Position numbers and translations under genes: made by a program. From Rachycentron canadum (lineage: Eukaryota > Chordata > Actinopteri > Carangiformes > Rachycentridae): a stretch of DNA of 64,000 bases. Under the pieces are notes generated by a model that worked only from the letters and a program-made list of their open reading frames with translations, had not been told where the DNA came from and ran no database searches. The stretch is taken from the NCBI GenBank assembly GCA_038496675.1, contig CM076648.1, forward strand, positions 13,694,078 to 13,758,077. The letters are read 5' to 3'. This document shows, piece after piece, positions 14,106-23,897 of the stretch. Numbering within the stretch: position 1 is the first letter of the stretch; every line of letters starts with the position of its first letter.

Positions 14106-14136
14106 GTGTCTGACCATATCACACATGGTCAGACAC
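14106..14136. repeat. Perfect 12-bp inverted repeat with 7-nt loop
   Basis: The left arm gtgtctgaccat (14106-14117) is the exact reverse complement of the right arm atggtcagacac (14125-14136), with a 7-nt spacer atcacac. The DNA can form a hairpin. It could be the core of a short palindromic transposon remnant or simply chance. No gene or terminator context applies. Confidence 0.85.
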
Positions 14137-14465
14137 AAAGACTAAATCTTGGCCCGCGAATCCCAATGTCACCCCTGATGACCTGGACAGACACAACGTG
14201 TGTGAGAGCGTTCAAAATGGTATGAAGAGGAAGGGGACAGTGGTTTCCAACATATCACGTCAGCTTGAAGATGTCAAAACATGCAATTCAAGTTCAAGCA
14301 AGTTTGGGACTGTTTGATTTTTCACATTGTTTTATTTCCTCCCTTCGCTTCCTGTTTGTAAATAAAATAGTAATATTGGATCAAATCTAGTTAAGACAGA
14401 TCTGGAATTTATCATCATGATTTGCATGTGTTTAAAATTACATGCAAACTTCATTGGTTGGGTAG

Positions 14466-14690
14466 TTGGGGTATCCATCAGGGTCATGGAGGCTGGAGCC
14501 GATCTCAGACATAGGACATAGGGCGAGGTCCACCCTGAACAGAAAGGCACCACATAGAGACACATAACCAATTAGTCACATTAGTCTAAACTTGGATGTC
14601 TTTGGACTGTGGGAGGAAGGAGGTCAGAGTACCTGAAGGGAACCTACGCAGGCACATGCAAACTCCACACACTTCACCATTGTGCCGCAA
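14466..14690 (-). mobile_element. Degraded SINE-like dispersed fish repeat, copy A
   Basis: Read on the + strand, this is the reverse complement of a widespread teleost element. It shows 'atccatcagggtcatggagg', 'ctggagccgatctcagacat', 'catagggcgaggtccaccct', 'cacatagagacacataacca', 'gtctttggactgtgggagga', 'ggaacctacgcaggcaca' and 'catgcaaactccacac'. It ends near 'caccattgtgccgc', the complement of the tRNA-like head. Several internal blocks are deleted. The element name is not asserted. Adjacent 14421-14448 contains a separate 9-bp inverted repeat (tttgcatgt/acatgcaaa). Confidence 0.72.
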
Positions 14691-14774
14691 CCAAACAGTT
14701 TTTCCTTCTACCTTATTCTTTTATTATTATAGTTATTATTATTATTCTATCTTTTTTCAGTTTTGCAGCAGTTG
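14691..14774. repeat. Flank shared with copy B, split by a (TTA)n insertion
   Basis: After copy A the sequence 'tttttccttctacctt' (14699-14714) and then 'tttttcagttttgcagcagt' recur downstream of copy B (15191-15232), where they are contiguous. Here they are separated by about 30 bp of TTATTA simple repeat. This implies a shared ancestral unit larger than the SINE-like head, with the microsatellite expanding afterwards in this copy. Confidence 0.55.
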
Positions 14775-15150
14775 TTTACTGTATTTTTCCTGCTCCAGGA
14801 TGCAAAGAACTTTGGGGAATTAAAATGTGGAGAAGAAGGCCTCATGCCTCTGGTGGTTTGACAGTAGGGCAGCACTGAGCCCTCATTGATGCGCCTCAGA
14901 GGCTGAGAGTCCACGAGGATGAAGATCTGGGCCCCCTGACAAACAAACAGGGCAACAGCCCTTGGTGGAGGTTTGCAGATGTGCAGTGAGGATAACCCTG
15001 GAGCCCAACAGGTGAGGAGTGAGAGCCAAAGTGTGTCTGACTCTGCTTCTACTGATCTGACATCAGTTACGATGCTGCGTGTGTTAAGAGACAGCTAAAG
15101 CAAATTACATCGAGTTTGCTTCTTTCGTGTCTCACCTCTGCTTACCAACT

Positions 15151-15232
15151 TCCTGTGAGGCAACGGTGTTGACCACTGCTCCACCATGCCGTTTCTCCTT
15201 CTACCTTGTTCTTTTTCAGTTTTATGGCAGTT
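15151..15232 (-). mobile_element. Head fragment of the same SINE-like repeat, copy B
   Basis: The stretch 'tgtgaggcaacggtgttgac' followed by 'cactgctccaccatgccg' matches the complement of the tRNA-like head of the element in copy A. It is followed by 'tttctccttctacctt' and 'ctttttcagttttatggcag', the flank also seen after copy A. Only the head survives. The segment between copies A and B (14775-15150) contains phrases reminiscent of other fish intron repeats ('cccttggtggaggtttgca') but is not assignable. Confidence 0.55.
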
Positions 15233-17288
15233 CATGAAAAAATCATGAAACTTTGATCCCCAGACAGTTCAGTCTATTCTCAAATTAACTGTATATAAAA
15301 GAAATAGAAAAATACATGGGCTGCTGAATCTGAAGAAAAGATTAAACTAGGGCAATCAAATAAGATCACATCCTATAAAAAGGAGAATAAAGAGAAATAA
15401 GTATAAGTAAAGCTCTTACACTAATATGGTGATAATACACAACTAAGTTATTCAACCTCTTCACAAAACAACCGCCCCATGCAATGGTGAAAGAAAGAAT
15501 GAATGTGAGGGAACTGTGGTGAACTCAATCAGGTAAATGGGGAGTGGTCAGGGTCAAAACAGGAGCTAACCAATGATTCAGGTTAAGGAAGTGATGAAGG
15601 TGAAGAAGGATTAGATTAGAAGAAGATTACAATAGTTTTATTTTTCCTGCATACTGCACATTTTCAACGTTCACTGCCAATTGAGAAACGTAACCTTGAA
15701 ACTTCTTCAGCCAGGAAAGTGAAAGTTGGAGATGTCCAGGCAGAGAGCAGCCAGATGCAAGAGAGACTTTCAGCACAGGGAGGACTGCCAGTACATCATG
15801 AGACTGAAGGAGCCCTGAATTTAAGAGAGGTTTGCTACAGCTGCTATCATGAAAAAGGTATGTTTCAGTCTGGTCCATATTTTTAATGTATAGTAAATAG
15901 CTGACAAGTGAATGCATGTGTCTGCTGCTTTGGTGCGATCTTCTGTCCTCTTCGTTCACCTTTACCCTTTTTAAGTTTGCATTCAACATTCATTGGAAAC
16001 AATGATTCACTATATCAGGAAATGGAGAGATCATTATTATATCAATACGGCATTGCCTCATTTTGTACAGCATCACAATACCAGACTGCATGCCGAAGCA
16101 TCACGTACACTGTTGTTGTTCATTTGATCAATTCATTACCCATGTCATGAACCATGACCTCACAGGCTTATTTGGGTGCATTAATAGGGCAGTTTCATTT
16201 GACTGAAGACCAACTGTCCCCATTCCTTAACACAGGTAGCTCCAATTATTCAACAAAGCTATTTAATTCTGGGAAGAAGGCTGATTATTTAGATATCGAT
16301 TGACTGACCTGAGCTAATCATGTGACTTATTTTTTAAAATTGTTTTATTGAGCACTTGACTCTTGATACTGCCAGGAGTGAGCAAAAGACTCAAGACAAA
16401 GAATTTGGATTTAGCGATTGTGTAAAATTGTGTCTGATTGTCATTTGTGTCTGCTCTAGCTACTTTAACCTGCTGAGTATTCATGTGTGCACAAGATTTG
16501 ACCAATAGTGCTGAAAAGATCTGACTCAGAGTCACATTAATATAATAATCTGGCATTGACAATCAGCAGCAATATCAAGATAACAAAGAGGGTCTTGTCC
16601 TTTTCCCATGATACAAAGTTTTACTTAATACAGATACAGTTTCATGGTAAAAGCATCCAGTTATATATACGACTATTTTACTGGAAACAAACACAGGGGA
16701 AAAACTGTATATTCAAGTCAGATAAAAGGACACCCTGGTGAGGCAGGGGCCTAAGACACAATGTATCTCATTCTTTTGTTCAGACAATGAACTTTGTTGC
16801 GCATCACCCTGTTGTTTGCTGTCTCTCCTTCTCTTCACTCCCATCTATTATCTAATAGAGGCAAAGGTGCCGAAATACTTCAGTTGAGACAGTAGGAACT
16901 TATTTATCTCGATGTGTAGCTCTGTCTTCCTTTAAATCCTAAAGGAATAATGAGGCATCTTGAATTATTTTGTCACAGTTTTCCTAATCTTTCACATTAG
17001 CTGCAGAGTAGACGGCATCATTCACAAGTGTCCAAAGAACTGAACTGATGAGAATCCCATTTTGCTTAGCAAGAGCACTATTCACAATATAATCGAGCTA
17101 AAGGAATTGATCATTGATGATCATTTCCGATAAATTTTCACGCTTGCCCATTTCCCTATTCTGGCGCCAGCAGCACTTGCTTTCCTGATTTCCTCTTTAC
17201 ATTTCACAACCTGAATTGTGGCTAATTGCACTTTTACTGTGTCTTTTTAAAGTTGATTTTAACAAGCCAGCTGTAGCTCCCATAACCA

Positions 17289-17334
<46 letters not shown>

Positions 17335-17400
17335 CTCTCCCTCTCTTTCTCTCTCTCTCACACACACACCAGAAAACAAAAAAAAAAAAAAAAAAAAAAA
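17289..17400. repeat. (CT)n(CA)n(CT)n(CA)n-poly(A) compound microsatellite
   Basis: Alternating CT and CA dinucleotide blocks run from 17289 to about 17369, followed by a 24-nt poly(A) run to 17400. It ends about 400 bp upstream of the CpG-rich promoter. Open frames through it on both strands (Thr-His, Cys-Val and Arg-Glu repeats) are artefacts. Confidence 0.95.
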
Positions 17401-17809
17401 CATTGAGGGAGTGTTTGTACCGGATATTATGAGAAGCAGTCTACTTTTATACTCTCAAGAGAAAATCTTTCACATTATAACGAGATACTTTTCATGTTAT
17501 ATTTTCTTCAATATAACAAGAAAACTTTTCCTTCTTCCTCAAACAAAGTTTCCTCGGCTGTTAAAAGAAATGCATTTAAATAATGACACATTTTGATGCC
17601 ACAGTGTGATAAATCGGTTCTGTGCTGCCACACAATGTGGTGGCTGGTGAAGTTATCTGAGTCATCTTTTATAACTACAAGACCTACAAACCCCTCTGCC
17701 CTATTGTGGTGGAGGAAAAAAGAAAGATGAGATTAAGTATTTATATGAGAAAAAAAAAAAAGTTCGGAATAGAACAACTTCTCATGCCAAGTAAAGTAAA
17801 TGTATCGTG

Positions 17810-18180
17810 TGGTCCTGCCGCGGGCATCGCTTCCTATAATCATAATAATAAGCTTCTGTGTGTTTGGCCCATGTGTGGCCCTCCGACCCCCCAGTTCCCC
17901 GCGCCTCCAACACTTGTACTGCACTCTAACGTGCCGCTGGTGCGCAGTACCCGAGGATGCACAGGGGCGGAGGACAGTGCGCGCCCACTGGATGCGAGCT
18001 GCTGAAGTCGCAGCCGCTCCACTCCACGTTTTGCCCTGCCCTTGTGCGCTCCGCTCGCCGCGCAGCGTGTGTCTCTCCGTTTGCGTTTCGCCGTCCTCGC
18101 ACTGACACAAACACAAGGCTGGTGTGCAGGCGGGAGAAGTTGTTGGCACAGAGAGCTCCAGGTAGCAACTGTCTCCTTTT
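17810..18180 (+). promoter_or_regulatory. gpc6: CpG-rich promoter region of gpc6
   Basis: Base composition changes abruptly here from AT-rich to GC- and CpG-rich, with ccgcgg at about 17818, clusters of gcgc and many CG dinucleotides up to about 18110. A GC box (ggggcgg, 17964-17970; Sp1/KLF type) is present. No convincing TATA box sits at a useful place; tatatttt near 18211 lies downstream of the island. This is the usual architecture of a CpG-island, TATA-less developmental promoter lying just upstream of a first coding exon. The transcription start is not determinable from sequence; I infer it lies between about 17,950 and 18,250. Overlapping open frames within it are a by-product of GC content. 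Confidence 0.7.
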
Positions 18181-18316
18181 TGACGGATCAGTCGGACCTT
18201 CTGCTGGTTTTATATTTTATCTGTTTTTTTTTTTTTTTGCCTTTTTTTTTTGAGGTGGAAAGACAACGAAGCTTCTTTTTTTTCTTTCTTTTTTCTTTTC
18301 TTTTTCTTTTTTTGCG

Positions 18317-18346
18317 ATGAGGTGGACGTACCAGCATCTAAAGTGA
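18317..18346 (+). other. Upstream ORF 1 (9 codons)
   Basis: The ATG at 18317 has G at -3 and A at +4, an acceptable context. The frame reads MRWTYQHLK and stops with TGA at 18344-18346. It counts as a uORF only if the mRNA begins upstream of it. Confidence 0.35.
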
Positions 18347-18395
18347 GGAGTGATCTTCTTCTCTCTCTCTCTGTCTCTCTCTTTTTTTTTATTAT

Positions 18396-18494
18396 ATGGT
18401 TTTTGTTTTAATGAACATCTCACATCGCGGTCAGTGGAGAAAACCTTGCAAGCAAACCATCTGGATTTCTTTAGGAGCTCCTATTTCCCCGTGA
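18396..18494 (+). other. Upstream ORF 2 (32 codons)
   Basis: The ATG at 18396, with a second in-frame ATG at 18411, opens a 32-codon frame ending in TGA at 18492-18494, 22 nt before the main start. The initiation context is weak (T at -3 for both ATGs). The short distance to the main ATG would leave little room for re-initiation, so translation of this frame would be expected to reduce gpc6 output. Whether it is real depends on the mapped transcript start. Confidence 0.35.
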
Positions 18495-18516
18495 AACGCT
18501 ACCGAGGATTTCACTG

Positions 18517-18676
18517 ATGTATGCGATGTGGAGACTGCAAGTCGCCTTATGTGCTCTGTCGTTGCTGTCCCCGTCATCTGCTGGAGAAAGCAAAGCGCGG
18601 AGCTGTAGCGAGGTTAGACAAGCTTACAACGCTAAAGGATTCAGCCTGGACAATGTACCTCATCAGGAAATATCAG
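18517..18676 (+). CDS. gpc6: Glypican-6, coding exon 1 (signal peptide and N-terminus)
   Basis: This exon encodes residues 1-53 plus the first base of codon 54 of a glypican, a GPI-anchored heparan-sulfate proteoglycan that modulates Wnt, Hedgehog, FGF and BMP signalling at the cell surface. Residues 1 to about 22 form a signal peptide: a short polar start with one Arg, a hydrophobic core (VALCALSLL), then SPSSA before a likely cleavage at A22 or G23. The mature start has the glypican signature RSCSEVRQAYNAKGFSL, with conserved Cys30. This matches glypican-6 closely and glypican-4 less well (GPC4 has RSxYVSKGFN-type sequence here). The exon ends in a good donor, tcag|gtaagc, in phase 1. M1 at 18517 has poor context (C at -3); in-frame M4 at 18526 has G at -3 and would leave a shorter but still plausible signal peptide, so the true start is uncertain by 3 residues. 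Teleosts may have gpc6a and gpc6b; I cannot tell which this is. Confidence 0.93.
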
Positions 18677-18956
18677 GTAAGCGACGCTGACTAATCGCCC
18701 CTTTCACCACGTGTCACCCCCCCCCCGTCTCCCACCACCACCTCTGAAATTAAACAGTTTGATTATGATCGCATCCGGAGCCATGTGATTTTTTCCCCCC
18801 CTGAAACCTTTGGGCATCTCGTTCGCCCCTGTGCAACTGTCCCGTTTTATCAGAAGCTGCAAACAAGAGTGTGAAGCGTTGCCTTTGCAGCGTAACGCTT
18901 CACCAGAGACTTTATCAGTCTGGATTCGTGCAGTCGATGTGTGCTCTGGGCTTGTT

Positions 18957-18957
<1 letters not shown>

Positions 18958-19000
<43 letters not shown>

Positions 19001-19028
19001 TTATTATTATTATAATTATTATTATTTG
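18958..19028. repeat. (TTA)n microsatellite in intron 1
   Basis: About 70 bp of TTA/ATT trinucleotide repeat, slightly interrupted at its 3' end, starting 281 bp after the exon 1 donor. The open frames of Leu or Tyr-Asn through it are not genes. Confidence 0.95.
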
Positions 19029-19379
19029 ATAAAAAAAATCAAATACATGGAACTTGTGATTTTTTTATTTTTTATTATTATTTTTTTTTGCTATTTGAAG
19101 GTCATTATGATGACCACCCCCCCACCACCTCTTTCCATTTCCACATCGCTTTATGATGAATCACAGCAAGCCACCTCTCATTCAACAATGTGCCATGAAG
19201 TGCACCAAACGCTGGACTCCATACCCAGAGTCCATCTAGGAGAAAGTAACACCACAACATCCAAAAATCACACAGCTGCTCGTCCTCGTGCAGGTAAAAC
19301 ATTACTCCAGATCTTATAGATTTTACATAATGCACCAAATTGGTATTGGAAACATCTTCAAAAGCCTTATTAATGCAGG

Positions 19380-19381
<2 letters not shown>

Positions 19382-19416
<35 letters not shown>
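19382..19416. repeat. (TA)n microsatellite
   Basis: An uninterrupted TA dinucleotide run of about 35 bp in intron 1. Confidence 0.95.
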
Positions 19417-19418
<2 letters not shown>

Positions 19419-19773
19419 CCACTTGTTACATTTCACTTGTCTTTTTTTTTTTTCTTAACCTGAAAAGAAAAGTGTGTCTCACTTCAAAAGGGGGTGAGGC
19501 TACTTCACCCACAGGTTATATAAATTGATGAAATTCGACATCAGTTCGACATCAGTGCCAACAGCCCAAGGATCCTATTTGACACCTTGGTGTGTGATCT
19601 GATGGCACTCAGCCCAACCTGATCTCTTTTAGAAACGCAGACCCCTAAACAGAGACGGTGAAAGAATAGAGGCAACAGAAGAAGAAGCTCCTGAAACCGG
19701 CTGCATACCTGTTGCTCACATTCAACAGAAGACCATGTTGTGGTGTATGTGGATAAATGGTGAATACTGTTTA

Positions 19774-19787
19774 CCAGTAGGGGGCTG
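19774..19787 (+). promoter_or_regulatory. Candidate CTCF-binding motif (+ orientation)
   Basis: The 14 bases ccagtagggggctg match 13 of 14 positions of the CTCF core CCASYAGRKGGCRS; only the R near the 3' end is T. It lies 1.1 kb into intron 1. Single motif matches are common by chance, so binding is unproven. Confidence 0.35.
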
Positions 19788-19821
19788 TATGCACTCAGCA
19801 CGAAATACTGGCTTTGCTCTG

Positions 19822-19843
19822 TTTTTTTTTTTTTTTTTTTTTT
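19822..19843. repeat. Poly-T tract
   Basis: 22 consecutive T residues in intron 1, possibly the tail of an antisense retroposon. No element body is identified next to it. Confidence 0.9.
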
Positions 19844-21339
19844 CTCCCCTCTTTTCGATATTCCTCAAGGCTACAGCTTAGGTTTTAATTCATGCTCTTT
19901 GGTACAGCAGAGATATGGGGTTTTATTATCTCTTGTGTGGTGGTAATCACATTTGTGGTCAAAGCAGGAAAGGAGATTAGTCAGTAAACATAGTCTGCTT
20001 CATGAGAGGGAAGAGGGGAAGCAGAGAGACCTGAAGTTAATCCCTCTATTGCCTCTTTCAGACAACATAGAGATACTGTATTGGTAATTGGCAGTGTCAG
20101 GCAGTAATGATCATAGAGCCGCCTTATGTGGTTTTAACATGGTTTTGGCTTGATGGGAATTTGATAGTTGTGTTACCGATCGAACGAGGTGTGTAAGTCA
20201 GTGTCTGTGTGTGAGATAGTCTGTGTATTACTAATACATCTTGTGCCAATTTCACCTCGTTAGAACTCTAAATGAAGCAAAAGCCTTATTTCATGTGTCG
20301 CTGCTGACCGTTCAGATGTTTTACATAATGACAAAATAGGGCAACTTTGTATGTTCAGAAAACACAGAAACTAAAAGTCTGCATGTGGAGCTTTAAAACA
20401 AATCTAAAAAAATCAAAAAGGGAAAGCTTTGTGCCTGTACTGATTCTGCTTCAGTGGCAACACATTCGATTTATCAAAAGTTCAAAAGGAGACATGTTCA
20501 GCAGACTACTCAAATAAAAGGAGCAGACACTGTGGTTAGACTCATTGGTTGTTGTTTTGTTTTTGTTTTTTTTCTGAAATGCTTACATGATACACTTTTC
20601 AAGGCAGTCATCCATTGCCGCTGCTTTATCATTTTTATTTCAGTATTTGTCCCTGATAGAACAGAGACCAGGGAGCAGGATGGACACGGTTGCTTCTAGT
20701 GTGGCCCAGCTTTTCCTTTTTGTCATTGGCGTTGCTAAGTGATGGCTTGCGATTGAACTTTATACAATGGGTTCAAAGATGAAAAATAGTTAACTCATTT
20801 ATTTATTTGTTAAATTGTATGAATTCTTGTGCGGTGAGAATTGCAATGTTGAGTCTACTGATTCATTCTGACATTTGCACAAAATATTCAGTACTGAAAC
20901 ATGAACATGGCTCATTTCACAATTTTTGACATCTGGTTATTATCTGGATTACTTATTCGGTGCTATTTGAGTATTTTGATGTATCATGAGACAGATTCTT
21001 GGACTTGCAGCTGTTTTTAGTTTGACATTTCTCATAGGAGTGAAAATCATGCAGTTATCCAGTATCTGACCACAGAGTTATTGTTGGCTTCCCCCTCCCT
21101 GGAGCGCTGGAGAGTTTCCCTTTACAAGAATTCAGATCGTGTCAGATAAAGTTTTATGAATAATTTGGAAATCCTTGGACATGCTTTTATCTGATTATGA
21201 AGAGTTCTCAGTATTTATTATTTGACCCCATGAAACATTCCTCATCTGCTTGGAACTTCAGCAAGTTCCAGTAAAAGGCGGCTCTGTTGGCCACATCAAC
21301 AATGATCACAATGTTTTTGGGGCCACGATGAAGTCCTAA

Positions 21340-21800
21340 TTACAATTCATGTACGGCCCAGGCGCTATGTGTAATTGGATCATGTTGTCTTCAAATAACC
21401 TTTGCAATAAACACAGCAGAGGTTAGATATGGGCCTCATGAGATGGGATAGTAGAAAGCTTTCAATTATGCCTAATTAGCTATGCTAATACAAACGTGTG
21501 GTAAGCTGCATGAGCAGCGTTAGCACTCATCCCTCCATCATTTGCTGTGTCATGCTACTGCTATGCCTCTATATACTAAACACACAGGTTTAATATGTTT
21601 GCAAAGGTGGCTACCTCAGGTTCTAAGCTCCCATTTGCATAAGCTAATTATTTTGACAGCTCTCTGCCACTGACAAACCGTGCTACATTAACAGGTGAGA
21701 AATGCTGATATGTTTATACAATGTTTGTTTTTGCATATTATAACACAACAGGCTAATTATTGAATCCATTCTTTAAATTTAATTAAACAACAAGCTCACA
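21340..21800. promoter_or_regulatory. Candidate intronic enhancer (homeodomain/POU/TALE motif cluster)
   Basis: Motifs seen on the + strand include ctaattac (21337-21344), gtaattgg (21371-21378), a close-packed 'cctaattagctatgctaata' (21471-21490), the POU octamer atttgcat directly followed by aagctaattattttgacag (about 21633-21660; homeodomain core plus the TALE half-site tgacag), and further taatta and ttaatta sites near 21754-21784. The segment is free of obvious repeats and reads like vertebrate conserved non-coding sequence. Conservation cannot be tested here; this is inference from motif density in a developmental gene's first intron. Confidence 0.35.
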
Positions 21801-23897
21801 CAATTTAAATGAATTAAATTTAAATATTTGTTAAAGATAGACCAAATAAACCTTTTTTATTGATTGATGATTCTTGGAGGAATCCTGACTAGTATCTGTC
21901 TTTGCTTTTTTTGTCAGACTCCTCTCAGCACCTGCTGCTATCTAAATTCTGCTGGCCATCCATTATTGAAGTATTACAGAAATGTCTGAATGGGTCTCAT
22001 GGGCTCCAGAGTCATAAAACCTATCCAGAACATAAAGAACCTGGTAAACCATCAAAGTGGAAACCCCAAATTGATGTTTCAAGGATTACACCAGAAGGCC
22101 AAGTCATTTCTTTGTGGCTTTTGCTATCTTTTGATCTAAATCTTTGCAATTTTTGTGGAGCAATATTTTTTTGGTCCTTGTCATTCAATGTATAACCAAA
22201 TATGTTGTTTTTTCTTTTCCAGTGGCTCAGTGTTTGAACTAGCAATAACTCAAAATTACAAATATTATGTCGGTATAAAGCAAAAAAAATTGTTGTATGG
22301 TGTCGCACTACCTCAGAGGAAGTCAGATTTACATGTGTGAAGAAATGAAATGCATGTTCAGCAGTATAACACCTTTATCAAACTCACTGCTGTGCTTGGC
22401 AAATTGTAATCACGCATAATTTTTATTTTGGGATTGAGATAACCGTTTGGCACTAATGCAGACAAAAGGTCATTGGAAGAGTTGGGGGATTTGGGTAGAG
22501 GCTAACCATACGACGCCACTTAGATTAAAGAGCGCTACTTTCTCTTTTTGCCTAAAGACTCTAAAGTGCCTCGGCTTGCTTACATTTCAATAGTGGTGAG
22601 GTTTGGGGGCCAGTAGGAAAAATCTTCCTGCTTTACACTAGTTTTGATACAGTTAGAGTCCTCTTGGCAGAGTGCCAGGTTCCGGTGCAAAAAGCAGGTG
22701 GGTAAGATAGAGAGGTTGTGCTGAAACACTGCTCTATGTGGAGAGAATCTGAAAAATGTCTAAAAGTAGCTGGTGAACAGCTTCATTAAACTCCCAACAG
22801 TTTGAGCTTGTGATTCCTCCTCTTTCGTGTCCGCGTTGTCAATGCGCGATCGCACGCCTGGTGTGTTTTATGCAGCAGTCAGCCAACAATACAGCTTCGC
22901 CTGTGAGGATCACCCCTGTGTGCATGTGTCAGACGTTAGCTATAGTGTCACCCACACAATGCTGTTTGATTGTCAGCCCTTTGTTCATAAACACAACTGC
23001 TCCTGAATGCTTCAGTCAGGCCCTGCCATGGAGCTCTTGCTCTGAGGCTTTGCTGTTAATATCAACATCCACTAACACAGAGCAGTTGGGATTCTCATGG
23101 GTGGACTTGGCTCTTTGCTACAGCTTTGAAACAAAATCACTTGATGTGCTGCAGTTCCTATTAATGCACTGCCCGAGTCTTATATTTCCTTTCTCAAGCA
23201 TAACAATTACCTTTGGGGTTCATCTGTAGCAACTTTAAAGAATATTATTTGATTTCTCTTAACAGAACTGTTATTAGCTCTTATACAGAATACAGAATAA
23301 TTTATCCTCATGTGAATCCCTGCTGTTTACAACTCTCTCTCTTTCTCACTGTGCTCTGCACTTGACTGTTAGGAGGTTGTGAGATGCGTGCAGTTCCCCA
23401 TTTCCCTTAAACATAACCCAGCTATCAGAGAAAGCTCTGCTGTTTCCACATAAATGAATGTTAAGACCTTGAGAACCTTCAGTGTATGGCACAGTTATTA
23501 TTGTCAACATTCAAGCTTTTTCGACACAGGGTGCATGACTGTTGCTCTAAAAATAAAAATCTTACAACACTCATTAGCATTCAAATGTGAGGTACTTATG
23601 AAGCTACCTAATATTTACTTCATCAGATCAACACATTCTTGTGTTTATATACTGTATAGACAAAGCCCATGTTGTTCCACGTTAGGTAAATGTTTGTTGA
23701 AATTGCAGATGATTCAAGGAAATTACAGTTTATTTACAACAGAAGGTGTAAATCCAATTTATCTTTGGATTGTATTCTTCTGTTGCAAGAATCAGCATTT
23801 CAGGTTTGAAGCTGCCTATCAGTATACTGTACCATCATTCACTTACTAGTTCATTATTTTTAAGTTCCCTTGCATTTATTTGTTAGTGATAGTGAAG

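Larger units (their letters stand above)
16..17809. other. Upstream flank of gpc6: non-coding, repeat-bearing
   Basis: No exon with recognisable protein homology is visible on either strand in these 17.8 kb. Open frames are short (141 codons at most), low in complexity or unlike any family I know. The DNA is AT-rich and CpG-poor. It holds poly-T runs (1664-1682, 9008-9029), a TA/TG satellite (3093-3260), repeat fragments (4115-4182, 10578-10880, 14466-14690, 15151-15232), a CATC tract (11617-11646), a TGAC-rich patch (8883-8932) and a CT/CA/A compound repeat (17289-17400). A somewhat GC-richer patch at 4530-4720 has no recognised content. In mammals GPC5 lies upstream of GPC6; no glypican exon is seen here, so any gpc5 neighbour must be further away. 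Stretches not listed show nothing I can name. Confidence 0.7.
18181..18516 (+). other. gpc6: Probable 5' leader (UTR) of gpc6, pyrimidine-rich
   Basis: This is the sequence between the CpG island and the start codon. It contains a long T-dominated stretch (about 18217-18313, with T runs broken by single C or G) and a CT/T block (about 18352-18390), so much of it is pyrimidine. Two upstream ORFs lie inside: 18317-18346 (9 codons) and 18396-18494 (32 codons). If transcription starts upstream of these, the leader may limit translation or bind polypyrimidine-binding proteins. The transcript start and any 5' intron are unknown. Confidence 0.5.

Noticed and set aside
15081..15094. gtgttaagagacag, resembling the Tn5 mosaic end
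   Set aside because: It lacks one base relative to the mosaic end and sits inside continuous sequence with no gap. Chance similarity.
17216..17596. 126-codon + strand frame and 68-codon - strand frame
   Set aside because: Both run through the CT/CA/poly-A compound repeat; no homology and no gene context.
1..17809. Search for the miR-17-92 cluster or gpc5 exons expected near GPC5/GPC6 in vertebrates
   Set aside because: None of the mature miRNA sequences of that cluster nor any glypican exon is visible in the upstream flank.
17706..18320. Six or more overlapping open frames on both strands around the CpG island
   Set aside because: GC-rich sequence lacks stop codons by composition. None has a recognisable domain, and they contradict each other.
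23454..23849. 131-codon + strand frame in intron 1
   Set aside because: Composition like random AT-rich DNA; no recognisable motif.
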